A stretch of 43,682 bases of DNA from an uncultured Bacteroidales bacterium. GTDB taxonomy: Bacteria; Bacteroidota; Bacteroidia; Bacteroidales; UBA932. The translations under genes and the position numbers were made by a program. Where the stretch lies: positions 1-43,682 of the forward strand of contig CALVDF010000020.1 of NCBI GenBank assembly GCA_944326245.1, in the 5' to 3' direction. A model generated the notes under the pieces. The model was not told where the DNA came from and did no database searches. It worked only from the letters and a program-made list of their open reading frames with translations. Below are positions 9,801 to 17,603 of this stretch, one piece after another. Each line of letters opens with the position of its first letter. Position 1 is the first letter of the stretch.

Positions 9801-9946
9801 ACGAGATACAGAGTCCCATGGCCAAAGTAATACTAGGAGGACTGCTGTCATCCACCTTCCTTAACGCATTCATAGTTCCGATAGTATACGACCTTATGCA
9901 CCGCCGTGAGCGCAAGGCTGAGGCACAAGAAAAAGCTGAAAACTAA
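6824..9946 (+). CDS. heavy-metal efflux RND transporter (CusA/CzcA family)
   Basis: This 1040-residue inner-membrane pump exports metal ions using the proton gradient. The N-terminal segment (NRLLILVAAILLFAAGLY) is TM1, followed by the porter domain signature A-E-I-D-V-F-P-D-L-N-A-P and E-E-V-E-Q-L-V-T-F-P-I-E. The TM4 motif reads AIGSLVDDAIVDVEN (near residue 400), with paired Asp residues for proton relay. This resembles the VDDA variant within heavy-metal RND pumps rather than the classic CzcA D-F-G-x-x-V-D-G motif. The second half repeats the topology and ends with ATRNGMLLINRYNHL. Length is normal. It starts 12 bases after the adaptor stop. Substrate is not predictable; divalent cations or Cu/Ag are possible. 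Confidence 0.94.
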   Translation: MLNKIIHFSLQNRLLILVAAILLFAAGLYRTFNAEIDVFPDLNAPTVVVMTEAGGMAAEEVEQLVTFPIETAVNGSTGVRRVRSSSTTGFSVVWVEFDWGTDIYLARQIVSEKLAAAAENLPDNAGNPTLGPQSSILGELMIIGLTADTTSMLELRTLADWTFRPRLLSTGGVAQVAVLGGDIKEYQVLIHPEKMKHFGVTLGEIMDITRGMNQNTNGGVIYEYGNEYIVRGVVSTLDVEEMAAAVIKTTDTGMPVTLADVADVRIGAQQPKLGLASERGKPAVLLTVTKQPNTGTIELTERLDAAIADLQKNLPADVHVSTDIFRQSTFIENSINNVKRSLYEGAVFVVIVLFVFLANFRTTVISLITLPLSLLITILVLDALGLSLNTMSLGGMAIAIGSLVDDAIVDVENVWKHLRENRSLPPEKRLATVDVVFNASKEVRMPILNSTLIIIVSFIPLFFLSGMEGRMLIPLGVSFIIALFASTIVALTLTPVLCSYLLAGRKQSTKVPKEAFVAVWLKKHYRNGLEWALNHKTAVLSATIALFAAALGLFFTLGHSFLPSFNEGSFTINVSSLPGISLEESDRIGRRAEELLLTIPEIQTVARKTGRAELDEHALGVNVSEIEAPFILDKRSHAELLDEVREKLSAISGANIEIGQPISHRIDAMLSGTQASIAIKLFGDNLNEMFVIGNRIKSAISDVEGIADLNVEQQIERPELRITPKRDMLARYGITLPAFAEFVTVNMAGETVSQVYEEGKTFNLVVRASEDNRGSIEHILNLMIDDADGCKIPLSYVADVESSMGPNTINRENVKRKVVISANTSGRDLRSVVNDIQAIVDEEIVLPEGYHIEYGGQFESEQAASRTLLLTSIMSIIVIFLLLYMEFKNARQSGIVLLNLPLALIGGVFALIITSGELSIPAIIGFIALFGIATRNGMLLINRYNHLHDEEHLSVRECILQGSLDRLNPILMTALSSALAMIPLALNGDLPGNEIQSPMAKVILGGLLSSTFLNAFIVPIVYDLMHRRERKAEAQEKAEN

Positions 9947-9965
9947 TCCTTCATATATCATTGAC

Positions 9966-11183
9966 ATGAATCTGAAAAGAAACATAACGATACTTGCAGC
10001 ATCCGCCGCCATCATTACGGTTCAGGCCGTACTTCCGTCAGGCAAGCTTTTCGGCCAGAGCACCGGCAACATCGACTCGGTGCTGGCATCTGTAGAGAGG
10101 AACAATCTGCTACTCCGTGCCATGCAACAGAACAACGAAGCCTCGAAGCTTGAAATACAGGCACAGAACAACCTGCAGCAGGACCTTTCCATATCCTACA
10201 GCCCGTTCTTTACACGCGGCTATGACGGAATATCCAGTTCCGAACTTGTCGTCTCCATGGGATTTGATTTCCCGTCGCAGTATGTTTCAAGAAGCAAGTC
10301 GGGCAAACTCCAGACCCAGGCACTCGACATGCAGTACGCCCTCCAGCGCAGGGACATACTGCTGCAGGCCCAGCTACTGTGCCTGGACCTGATCAGGCTC
10401 AATCAGGAAAAAAACCTGTTGGACACACGCATGGCAAATGCCGACGAGCTCCTGGTCCTCATGGAAAAAAGATTTTCTGAAGGAGGTGCCAATATTATAG
10501 AGGTAAATAAAGTCAAACTGGAAAGAATGAATGTACGTACGCTCGCGGCACAGAACGAAGCTTCGCGGCAGAATGTACTCCAGTCATTGAAGGCCCTGAA
10601 CGGCAACACACCTGTCGGGCTGACTGCAAATGAGTATCCGTCTTCAATGGAAATCCAGGACTACGATGAATTCCATGCAGAAGTCATGGCTACCGATGCA
10701 TCCATCCTGTCGGCAGAAGCAAATGTGGATGCAGCAGCCCAGGAAATCAAGGTCAACAGACAGAACTGGCTGCCTAAGTTCGAAGTCGGATACCGCCGCA
10801 ACACAGCCGCACTTGAAGCCAGCCACGGTTTTATTGTCGGGGCATCCATTCCTCTGTTTTCATCCAGGAACAAGACGAAGATAGCTGAAGCCAGACATAC
10901 AGCGGCACAGAGCGAACTTGAAAACGCCCGCCTGTCTGCCGAGACCGCACTGGTATCAAAATACAATGAAATAGCACAGATCCACACAGCCGTACAGACT
11001 TATGACCTGAATCTGATGCAGAGCACCCTCAATGCACTCAAGGCCGCGGTGCTGGCCGGACAGATGTCCGTTATCGACTACTATGTAGAGGCTGACAATG
11101 TCTACGGCAGCCTGGCAACATATCTCAACCTGGAGAACCAGTACAGGAAACTTCTGGCAGAAGCATACAAGAACAGACTTTAG
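9966..11183 (+). CDS. TolC family outer-membrane efflux protein
   Basis: This 405-residue protein is the outer-membrane channel of the tripartite efflux system. A signal peptide (MNLKRNITILAASAAIITVQ...) is followed by two long alpha-helical repeats typical of outer-membrane efflux proteins. The conserved Asn-Gly-Asn-Thr-Pro segment and the second-repeat G-A-S-I-P-L-F motif are visible (ALNGNTPVG; IVGASIPLFSSRNK). ATG 9966 is chosen because it begins the signal peptide; an earlier in-frame start at 9906 overlaps the pump gene. The 19-base gap shows it belongs to the same operon, and a hairpin terminator follows 34 bases after its stop. It resembles CzcC/CusC-like partners. Confidence 0.92.
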   Translation: MNLKRNITILAASAAIITVQAVLPSGKLFGQSTGNIDSVLASVERNNLLLRAMQQNNEASKLEIQAQNNLQQDLSISYSPFFTRGYDGISSSELVVSMGFDFPSQYVSRSKSGKLQTQALDMQYALQRRDILLQAQLLCLDLIRLNQEKNLLDTRMANADELLVLMEKRFSEGGANIIEVNKVKLERMNVRTLAAQNEASRQNVLQSLKALNGNTPVGLTANEYPSSMEIQDYDEFHAEVMATDASILSAEANVDAAAQEIKVNRQNWLPKFEVGYRRNTAALEASHGFIVGASIPLFSSRNKTKIAEARHTAAQSELENARLSAETALVSKYNEIAQIHTAVQTYDLNLMQSTLNALKAAVLAGQMSVIDYYVEADNVYGSLATYLNLENQYRKLLAEAYKNRL

Positions 11184-11217
11184 GCCTCAAGACAGAAGCC
11201 TATACATAATAATAAGA

Positions 11218-11250
11218 CGGCTGCTCAGGAAATTCCTGGCAGCCGCTTTT
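11218..11250 (+). terminator. rho-independent terminator after the efflux operon
   Basis: The arms cggctgc-t-caggaa and ttcctg-g-cagccg form a stem of about 13-14 pairs with one T-G pair, followed by cttttg. It may also end transcription of the converging Rpn-like gene whose stop is at 11265. Confidence 0.85.
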
Positions 11251-11264
11251 GTCATAATATTTAC

Positions 11265-12191
11265 TCACAGTTGACTGACTTCTTCAATTGAAAGACCTGT
11301 CATACCGGCAACCGTCTCTACGGGAACTCCTCGTTCCTTCATCCGCCTCGCCACTTCCATATAACCCTTCCTGATTCCTTTCTCCAGCCCTTCCTTCATG
11401 CCTTCCTTCATGCCTTCCTTCATGCCCTTTTCAAATCCCCGGCGTTCACCTATACGCAATCCTCTACGCTCACCTTCTTTCGCAGCACCGTCTATGAACA
11501 TTCTGGATGTCCTTACAATATCCCAGAACCGGTCGTACACCAGCAGCTCGTCCTCAGAAAATGCGGATTCCTCCAGTTCACATAGGGCTTTGTTGATTTC
11601 AGGTGTTTCCAGGAGTTCTTCGGGTACCTGGCGGGTCTTCTCATCTATCTCGGTAAGATAACGGAGCCACAGGACCTGCATCTTTTTGTCGCTGTAGCTT
11701 TTGGGAGTAAATTTGGGAAGTTCAATGAATATGAAACGTAACCCTTCGATAACCTCATCCGTCTCCGCTACAGCTACAATGCGGTAGTCATGATAATAAT
11801 CCTTGCTGTCAGAGAAAGTATCATTGACCAGATTTAGTGAATACACAGGCTGAAGCAGCTCAAAATTCTCGCTTCGGCCAAGCTGACTCACATATGCCTT
11901 GGAAGCATTGAACAGTACACGCTGCTTATACTCCGAGGTCCACATCATCTGCATTTCAACCAGGAACTGACGTCCACGCCCGTCCCTGCACCTCACATCT
12001 ACCACGCTGTCCTTCCGCAACGGGTTTACCGGCACCATCTCAGGACTGAGATATTCCACAGTCTTGATTTCATCATCTTCACTCTCAAAAGGCAGCATAG
12101 CATTCAGGAAACTGATTACCAGATCCTGATGTTCACCGAACACTTTTTTGAAAGTCAAATCCGCTTTTGGGTCCAAATACTTCATAACCAT
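11265..12191 (-). CDS. Rpn family recombination-promoting nuclease / PD-(D/E)XK transposase-like
   Basis: This 308-residue protein belongs to the PDDEXK_2 / Rpn group, abundant in Bacteroidales and annotated as transposase-like nucleases. The N-terminus MKYLDPKADLTFKKVFGEH is the family hallmark. Nuclease core residues are in V-V-D-V-R-C-R-D and F-L-V-E-M-Q, with the usual E-x-Q in place of E-x-K. The C-terminal third has an F-W-D-I-V-R-T helix and a charged repeat tail (EKGMKEGMKEGMKEG). Two starts fit: ATG 12191 (M-V-M-K-Y) or ATG 12185 (M-K-Y); a further upstream in-frame ATG at 12275 would precede the promoter box and is rejected. RpnA of E. coli promotes RecA-independent recombination; whether this protein does so is unknown. 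No terminal inverted repeats were seen around it. Confidence 0.88.
   Translation of the reverse strand: MVMKYLDPKADLTFKKVFGEHQDLVISFLNAMLPFESEDDEIKTVEYLSPEMVPVNPLRKDSVVDVRCRDGRGRQFLVEMQMMWTSEYKQRVLFNASKAYVSQLGRSENFELLQPVYSLNLVNDTFSDSKDYYHDYRIVAVAETDEVIEGLRFIFIELPKFTPKSYSDKKMQVLWLRYLTEIDEKTRQVPEELLETPEINKALCELEESAFSEDELLVYDRFWDIVRTSRMFIDGAAKEGERRGLRIGERRGFEKGMKEGMKEGMKEGLEKGIRKGYMEVARRMKERGVPVETVAGMTGLSIEEVSQL
11389..11424 (-). repeat. three tandem 12-bp repeats (MKEG units)
   Basis: On the plus strand ccttccttcatg is repeated exactly three times, encoding MKEG MKEG MKEG on the minus strand near the C-terminus of the Rpn-like protein. Copy-number changes would keep the frame. Confidence 0.95.
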
Positions 12192-12212
12192 TCTTTTGAA
12201 TTTATACCGATG

Positions 12213-12220
12213 CAAAGATA
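12213..12220 (-). promoter_or_regulatory. -7 promoter box for the Rpn-like gene
   Basis: The minus strand reads TATCTTTG, a TAnnTTTG match, about 21 bases before the ATG at 12191. A TTTTG lies further upstream. Confidence 0.55.
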
Positions 12221-12310
12221 GACATTCATTTGCAAAACAGCCAGTCATGAAACGATTATTAACGGTTAAAATCATATCATGACCATGACTTCACAACTCT
12301 GAGAAGTTAG

Positions 12311-12318
12311 TATATTTG
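12311..12318 (+). promoter_or_regulatory. -7 promoter box for the peptidase-uvrB-rel-uvrA operon
   Basis: TATATTTG matches TAnnTTTG exactly and stands 42 bases before the preferred start at 12361. An ATG at 12334 in the same frame would leave only a very short leader. Confidence 0.6.
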
Positions 12319-12360
12319 CATGGTTAATTCTACATGAAAGAGGACAGGAGAGTAAAGACA

Positions 12361-13413
12361 ATGATCCACGCAAAGAAGATATTGGCTCCCGCGGCACTGG
12401 CTCTTGCCATACTTGCATCCGCCCATGCCAAAACCGGCACAGGCAGTGACGGATCCGCCATGCACAGACGGTCCCTGGGTCCGTATACAATGTACGAGCA
12501 GATCATCTACCAGGCAAAGCAGGAGCGCATAATGACATGGCTCGCCGATGACATGAACGAAGGCCGGGCCACAGGTACCGAAAGCGGCCAGAGGGTCGCA
12601 TGGGTCATCTCCAGAATGTTCATCAACTACGGACTGGAACCTTTCTTCGGAAACAGCTTTTTCCAGCCGTTCATTGCGGACAGCATAAACAATGCAACGG
12701 GACGGAACGTGGCCGGAATAGTAAGAGCGGCTGTGCCTTCGGACGAATACGTCATCATCACAGCCCACTATGACCATCTGGGAATCCTCGACGGCAACAT
12801 ATACAACGGTGCCGACGACAATGCTTCCGGTGTCACCGCCCTGCTCAATCTGGCGGACATGTTCGGAACGATGAAAAAGACAAAGACCGGTCCGGACAAG
12901 AACATCATATTCGTCGCCCTGGACGCCAAGGAGCTGAATATGGCTGGCTCGAAGGCATTTGTAGAAGAACTTCTCAAGCAGCAGCCGACACAGGACACTA
13001 CCAAAAGGACAGGATTTGAAGGCATTCCCAAAGAGCACATAATCTGCGCCATAAACATCGACCAGATAGGAACGATACTTGAACCTGTACACGAAGCCGA
13101 CACCAGTTTCGTAATCGTACTGGGCGAAAACACCCTGCGCAAAAAGGACCGTGGGCTGATAGACATGTGCAACCGCTATTACAACATAGGCCTGGACATA
13201 GACCACACCTTCTATGGCAGCGAGAACTTCACGGAGCTCTTCTACCAGCTTTCCGACCAGATTATCTTCCACAGGGCCGGCATACCTGCCCTCATATTCA
13301 CATCCGGATTCCACCGCCACACCTACAAGACCACCGATGATCCGGATATCATCTCCTACCCGGTGATGAAAAAACGTACAATACTCATTTTCTACCTGAC
13401 CATGATGCTATAA
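12361..13413 (+). CDS. exported M28 family (aminopeptidase-like) protein, atypical active site
   Basis: This 350-residue protein has a signal peptide (KKILAPAALALAILASAHA) and an M28 zinc-peptidase fold. Zinc-ligand motifs are clear: AHYDHLG (His136), NGADDNASG (Asp152), Glu191 in DAKELNMAGS, NIDQIGT, and a late His in SGFHRHTYKTTDDPD. The M28 general base is normally the first Glu of an E-E pair; here that position is Lys190 (DAKE). Hydrolysis may therefore be weak, lost or changed. The start at 12361 follows an AGGAGAG stretch and gives a clean signal peptide; an in-frame ATG at 12334 would prepend nine charged residues. It lies 15 bases before uvrB and is the first gene of that operon. Location should be periplasmic. 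Confidence 0.88.
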   Translation: MIHAKKILAPAALALAILASAHAKTGTGSDGSAMHRRSLGPYTMYEQIIYQAKQERIMTWLADDMNEGRATGTESGQRVAWVISRMFINYGLEPFFGNSFFQPFIADSINNATGRNVAGIVRAAVPSDEYVIITAHYDHLGILDGNIYNGADDNASGVTALLNLADMFGTMKKTKTGPDKNIIFVALDAKELNMAGSKAFVEELLKQQPTQDTTKRTGFEGIPKEHIICAINIDQIGTILEPVHEADTSFVIVLGENTLRKKDRGLIDMCNRYYNIGLDIDHTFYGSENFTELFYQLSDQIIFHRAGIPALIFTSGFHRHTYKTTDDPDIISYPVMKKRTILIFYLTMML

Positions 13414-13428
13414 TACCAACAAAGAGCC

Positions 13429-15429
13429 ATGCCGTTCAAGATCCAGTCACCATACCGACCGACAGGCGACCAGCCGGAAGCCATCAGGGAGATCTGCGAA
13501 GCTGTCAACGCAGGGGCCGATGCCGTAACCCTACTCGGGGTCACAGGCTCCGGCAAGACATTCACCATGGCCAACGTGATAGAACAGCTCCAGCGTCCGG
13601 CCCTGATTCTCAGCCACAACAAGACCCTGGCAGCGCAGCTGTACGGTGAATTCAAGTCATTCTTCCCCGACAACGCCGTAGAATACTTCGTCTCCTACTA
13701 CGACTACTACCAGCCGGAAGCCTACCTGCCTGTCACAGACACATACATAGAAAAGGACCTCAGCATCAACGACGAGATAGAGAAGCTCCGTCTATCCGCT
13801 TCTTCCGCACTCCTCTCCGGCAGGCGCGATGTCATAGTCATTTCCAGTGTCTCATGCCTCTACGGCATCGGCAATCCGCAGGATTTCCATGACAACACCA
13901 TCACCCTCCGCCGGGGCATGCGCATCAGCCGCAACAAGCTCCTGTACAGGCTTGTCGATGCACTGTACAACCGCAGCGACACTGAATTCAAACGCGGGAC
14001 ATTCCGCGTAAAGGGCGACACCATAGACATCTATCTGGCCTACGTCGACAGCGGATGCAGGATAGTGTTCTTCGGAGACACTATAGAGGAAATAGAAATC
14101 ATAGACCCGGTAAGCGGCATGAGCCTGGAAAGCCCCGAAGAGATATCCATATATCCGGCCAACATCTTCGTCACCACAAAAGAACGTACCGCTCAGGCTA
14201 TCAGAATGATACAGGACGACATGGTCAAACAGTGCGGCTACTTCGAATCCATAGGCAAGCAGCATGAGGCAAACCGCCTCAAGAAAAGGGTCGAATACGA
14301 TATGGAAATGATCAAGGAACTCGGCTACTGCCCCGGAATAGAGAACTACTCCCGGTACTTCGACGGGCGCAGCGCCGGCCAGCGACCTTTCTGCCTCATC
14401 GACTATTTCCCGAAGGATTTCATAACTTTCATCGACGAAAGCCATGTCACCCTCCCTCAGGTAAGGGCCATGTACGGAGGTGACCGGTCCCGCAAGGAAG
14501 TGCTCATAGAATACGGCTTCAGACTCCCCGCCGCAGCAGACAACCGGCCGCTCAAATTCGATGAATTCGAGCATATCCTGGGACAGCGGGTCTTCGTAAG
14601 CGCCACTCCGGGAGACTACGAACTGGCCAAGAGCGAAGGTCTCATAGTCGAGCAGGTAGTACGTCCTACCGGTCTTCTGGACCCCCCGATAGAGGTAAGG
14701 CCGTCCAAGAACCAGATCGACGATCTGCTGGAAGAGATAGAGATCCGTACGGAAAAGGACGAAAGGGTCCTGGTCACCACGCTGACCAAAAGGATGGCGG
14801 AGGAACTGGAAAAATTCCTCACGAAGCGTCAGATCAGATGCCGCTACATACATTCGGACGTGGACACCCTCGAGCGGGTGGAAATCATCGAAGACTTCAA
14901 GGCCGGAAGGTTCGACGTACTGGTCGGAGTCAATCTGCTCCGCGAAGGCCTTGATCTGCCGGATGTCTCTCTGGTCGCAATCATAGATGCGGACAAGGAG
15001 GGATTCCTTCGCTCAGACAGGGCGCTTACCCAGATTGCAGGCCGTGCGGCACGAAATCTGAATGGGCTTGTAATAATGTACGCGGACACCGTTACAGGCT
15101 CCATGCAGAAGACCATCGACGAGACGAACCGCCGCAGGGCAAAGCAGACAGAATACAACGAAAAGCACCACATCACCCCTACCCAGGTACGCGGAGGCAA
15201 GAAGAATTCCCTGGCGTCCATCAGCGGAGCCTACAAGGAGCCTGAAGAAGAGGATACGGCAAGGTACGTAGCAGAGGATCCGGTAATAGCACGGATGAGC
15301 CCGAAGCAGCTGCTTGAAGCCATAGAAGCAGCCAAGAAGAAGATGGAAGAAGCCGCCAAGACCCTCGACTTCCCGGCAGCAGCCAAGTACAGGGATGAAA
15401 TGTATGAACTCATGAAGCTAAGGAAATGA
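13429..15429 (+). CDS. uvrB: excinuclease ABC subunit B
   Basis: UvrB (666 aa, normal length) is the damage-verification helicase of nucleotide excision repair. Walker A is GVTGSGKT (residues 37-44). The beta-hairpin that probes DNA is in YFVSYYDYYQPEAYLP. Other landmarks are FIDESHVTLPQ (Walker B region), ATPGDYEL, GVNLLREGLDLP, QIAGRAARN and a C-terminal UVR motif (ARMSPKQLLEAIEAAKKKMEEAAKTLDFPAAAKYRDEM, shown by its spacing of Leu/Ala and the acidic-aromatic pair), the UvrC-contact helix pair. Its stop overlaps the start of the next gene by four bases (ATGA), indicating translational coupling to the rel homologue. Confidence 0.98.
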   Translation: MPFKIQSPYRPTGDQPEAIREICEAVNAGADAVTLLGVTGSGKTFTMANVIEQLQRPALILSHNKTLAAQLYGEFKSFFPDNAVEYFVSYYDYYQPEAYLPVTDTYIEKDLSINDEIEKLRLSASSALLSGRRDVIVISSVSCLYGIGNPQDFHDNTITLRRGMRISRNKLLYRLVDALYNRSDTEFKRGTFRVKGDTIDIYLAYVDSGCRIVFFGDTIEEIEIIDPVSGMSLESPEEISIYPANIFVTTKERTAQAIRMIQDDMVKQCGYFESIGKQHEANRLKKRVEYDMEMIKELGYCPGIENYSRYFDGRSAGQRPFCLIDYFPKDFITFIDESHVTLPQVRAMYGGDRSRKEVLIEYGFRLPAAADNRPLKFDEFEHILGQRVFVSATPGDYELAKSEGLIVEQVVRPTGLLDPPIEVRPSKNQIDDLLEEIEIRTEKDERVLVTTLTKRMAEELEKFLTKRQIRCRYIHSDVDTLERVEIIEDFKAGRFDVLVGVNLLREGLDLPDVSLVAIIDADKEGFLRSDRALTQIAGRAARNLNGLVIMYADTVTGSMQKTIDETNRRRAKQTEYNEKHHITPTQVRGGKKNSLASISGAYKEPEEEDTARYVAEDPVIARMSPKQLLEAIEAAKKKMEEAAKTLDFPAAAKYRDEMYELMKLRK

Positions 15430-17600
15430 ACGGAAACGAAGAGACTTTGAATGCCATACTGGCCTGCTATCCGGAAAAGGGCCAGCAGGAGAAGATTACC
15501 GCAGCCTACCGTATTGCAGAGGAAGCGATGAAGGACAAGTTCAGGGAGAACAGACATCCGTTCATCGAGCATCCTCTGGGCGTTGCACGCATTGTCGCTG
15601 AAGACATACATCTCGGCTACGAATCAGTCATAGCCGTTTTTCTGCACGAGACCATCCGTTTCTACCCTGATGTACTGCAGAACCTTCCCAAAGGGGCATT
15701 CTCCCAGGAGGTAATAGACATTGCCAGGAGTCTCAACAAAATAGCTGCCATCAAGCCGAAAGAGACACGACTCGAAGCCGAAAACTACAAACGGCTGATC
15801 GTCTCCTACTCCCGCGACCCCAGAGTCATGCTCATCAAGATAGCCGACCGCCTGGATGTCATGCGCAACATAGACCTGCTTCCGAAGGCTTCACAGGAGC
15901 GCAAAGTCACGGAGACCATGTTCCTGTACATCCCCATAGCCCATCAGCTCGGTCTGTACGGCATCAAGACGGAACTGGAGAACATTTTCTTCCGGTGCAC
16001 TGAACCGGAAAGATTCCGGGAAATAACCAACAAGCTGAAAGCCACTGCTGCTGAAAGGGAAGAGCTCCTCAACGCATTCCTGATTCCCATAAAGCGGAGA
16101 ATCTCTGAAACGGGCCTGAAAGTATCCTACAAGCAGCGCACCAAGGCCGCATGGTCCATATGGAAAAAGATGCAGAAACAGGACATCCCGTTCGAGAAAG
16201 TCATGGACCTGCTTGCAGTACGCATAATAATAGACACACCGGCCGGCAATCCTGAAAGGGAGAAGGAACTGTGCTGGAAAGTATATTCCATCGTCACAGA
16301 CGAATACCAGCCAGATACCACCAGGCTCAGGGACTGGATCTCCAAGCCCAAGAGCAGCGGATACGAATCCCTGCACATCACCGTACGCTTCCGGGGAGAC
16401 ATCTTCGTGGAAGTACAGATACGTACCGCGCGCATGGATGACGAAGCCGAACACGGCCACGCCTCCCACTGGGCATACAAGGGCATAAAGGAAGAAAAGG
16501 GTCTGACACCATGGCTCCAGAGCGTACGCAACATCCTGGAAAGCGACAACAGAAACGACTATGAATACGTATCCCGCTTCCTCTCCGAAGACGTATTCGT
16601 ATTCACTCCAGACGGGGAACTGCGCCGGCTGCCCAAAGGGGCCACTGTCCTGGACTTTGCATTCAACATCCATACAAACCTGGGCATCAAATGCATAGGC
16701 GCGACCATCGACGGCAAGCCCGCATCCATCAAGGACAGACTGAAGACCGGACAGGTCGTGGAGATAAAAAGCGGCAAGAACCAGCGGCCCTCTCCGGACT
16801 GGCTCAACTTCGTGGTATCATCCAAGGCACGCAACAAGATACGCCTCAAGCTCAAGGAGGAAGCCCTGAAAAAGGCGGCCACGGGCAAGGAGCTGCTCGA
16901 GCGCCGTCTCAAAAACTGGAAGATGGAACTCTCGGACGAGGACGTGGGCAATCTCTGCAAAAAATACAAACTGAAGAACATCAGCGACCTCCTTGCCGCC
17001 ATCGCGGACAACAAGGTCGACATCATGGACATCAAGTCCTACATCAGCCGCAAGCAACAGGGAAGCGAAGAGCACAATCCGACTCCGGCAGCGAAAGACA
17101 CACAGGCACCCGGCCAGACCACACGGAGGGACAACCCGGACGACTATCTGGTCATCGACGGCAAGCTCAGCAACGTCAGCTACAAGATGGCACGGTGCTG
17201 CAATCCCATATACGGGGATGAAGTCTTCGGCTTCGTCTCGGTCAAGGAGGGCATCAAGATCCACCGCATGTCCTGTCCCAATGCGGCCAGACTCATAGAG
17301 AATTATCCATACAGGATACAGAAGGTAAGGTGGAAGCAGACAGCTGCGACAAGCAGTTTCCAGACGACAGTCAAGGCCATAACCGACGACTCCGCGGCAT
17401 ACCCCGCCATCATTCAGACAGTCACGGACTTCGGAGCATCCCTGCGTTCTTCGTCCATGACTCCGCGCAGCGGCCGCAACACAGGGGAATTCGATGTGAG
17501 GATGCAGATATACGTTTCATCCAACTCACTGCTGGACAAGATAATATCAGCCATACGCAAGACCCGCGGAGTGCTTTCGGCTGTCAGGATTTCAAAATAG
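15426..17600 (+). CDS. RelA/SpoT homologue, (p)ppGpp synthetase with degenerate hydrolase domain
   Basis: This 724-residue long RSH protein makes the stringent-response alarmone. Domain order: HD-type N-terminal domain (residues 20-180), synthetase (about 220-345, with GYESLHITV and EVQIRT), TGS (about 375-440, DVFVFTPDGELRRLPKGATV), helical and Cys-containing linker (ARCCNPIYGDEVFGFV), and C-terminal ACT. In the HD domain His49 and Asp141 are kept, but the paired H-D is H74-E75 and the next acidic E-D pair is R78-F79; the A-H-x-G-Q entry motif is also gone. Hydrolase activity is therefore probably lost. The synthetase loop reads R-L-R-D (300-303), close to the RxKD of bifunctional enzymes and unlike ExDD of RelA. 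It overlaps uvrB by four bases and precedes uvrA by 3. Confidence 0.93.
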   Translation: MNGNEETLNAILACYPEKGQQEKITAAYRIAEEAMKDKFRENRHPFIEHPLGVARIVAEDIHLGYESVIAVFLHETIRFYPDVLQNLPKGAFSQEVIDIARSLNKIAAIKPKETRLEAENYKRLIVSYSRDPRVMLIKIADRLDVMRNIDLLPKASQERKVTETMFLYIPIAHQLGLYGIKTELENIFFRCTEPERFREITNKLKATAAEREELLNAFLIPIKRRISETGLKVSYKQRTKAAWSIWKKMQKQDIPFEKVMDLLAVRIIIDTPAGNPEREKELCWKVYSIVTDEYQPDTTRLRDWISKPKSSGYESLHITVRFRGDIFVEVQIRTARMDDEAEHGHASHWAYKGIKEEKGLTPWLQSVRNILESDNRNDYEYVSRFLSEDVFVFTPDGELRRLPKGATVLDFAFNIHTNLGIKCIGATIDGKPASIKDRLKTGQVVEIKSGKNQRPSPDWLNFVVSSKARNKIRLKLKEEALKKAATGKELLERRLKNWKMELSDEDVGNLCKKYKLKNISDLLAAIADNKVDIMDIKSYISRKQQGSEEHNPTPAAKDTQAPGQTTRRDNPDDYLVIDGKLSNVSYKMARCCNPIYGDEVFGFVSVKEGIKIHRMSCPNAARLIENYPYRIQKVRWKQTAATSSFQTTVKAITDDSAAYPAIIQTVTDFGASLRSSSMTPRSGRNTGEFDVRMQIYVSSNSLLDKIISAIRKTRGVLSAVRISK

Positions 17601-17603
17601 GAG

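Noticed and set aside
12307..13320. Long minus-strand ORF opposite the M28-like gene
   Set aside because: It mirrors the codons of the M28 gene, which has clear zinc-ligand motifs and a signal peptide; the antisense translation shows no known motif.
13852..14853. Long minus-strand ORF inside uvrB
   Set aside because: uvrB is unmistakable on the plus strand across the whole span; the antisense frame is open because of codon bias.
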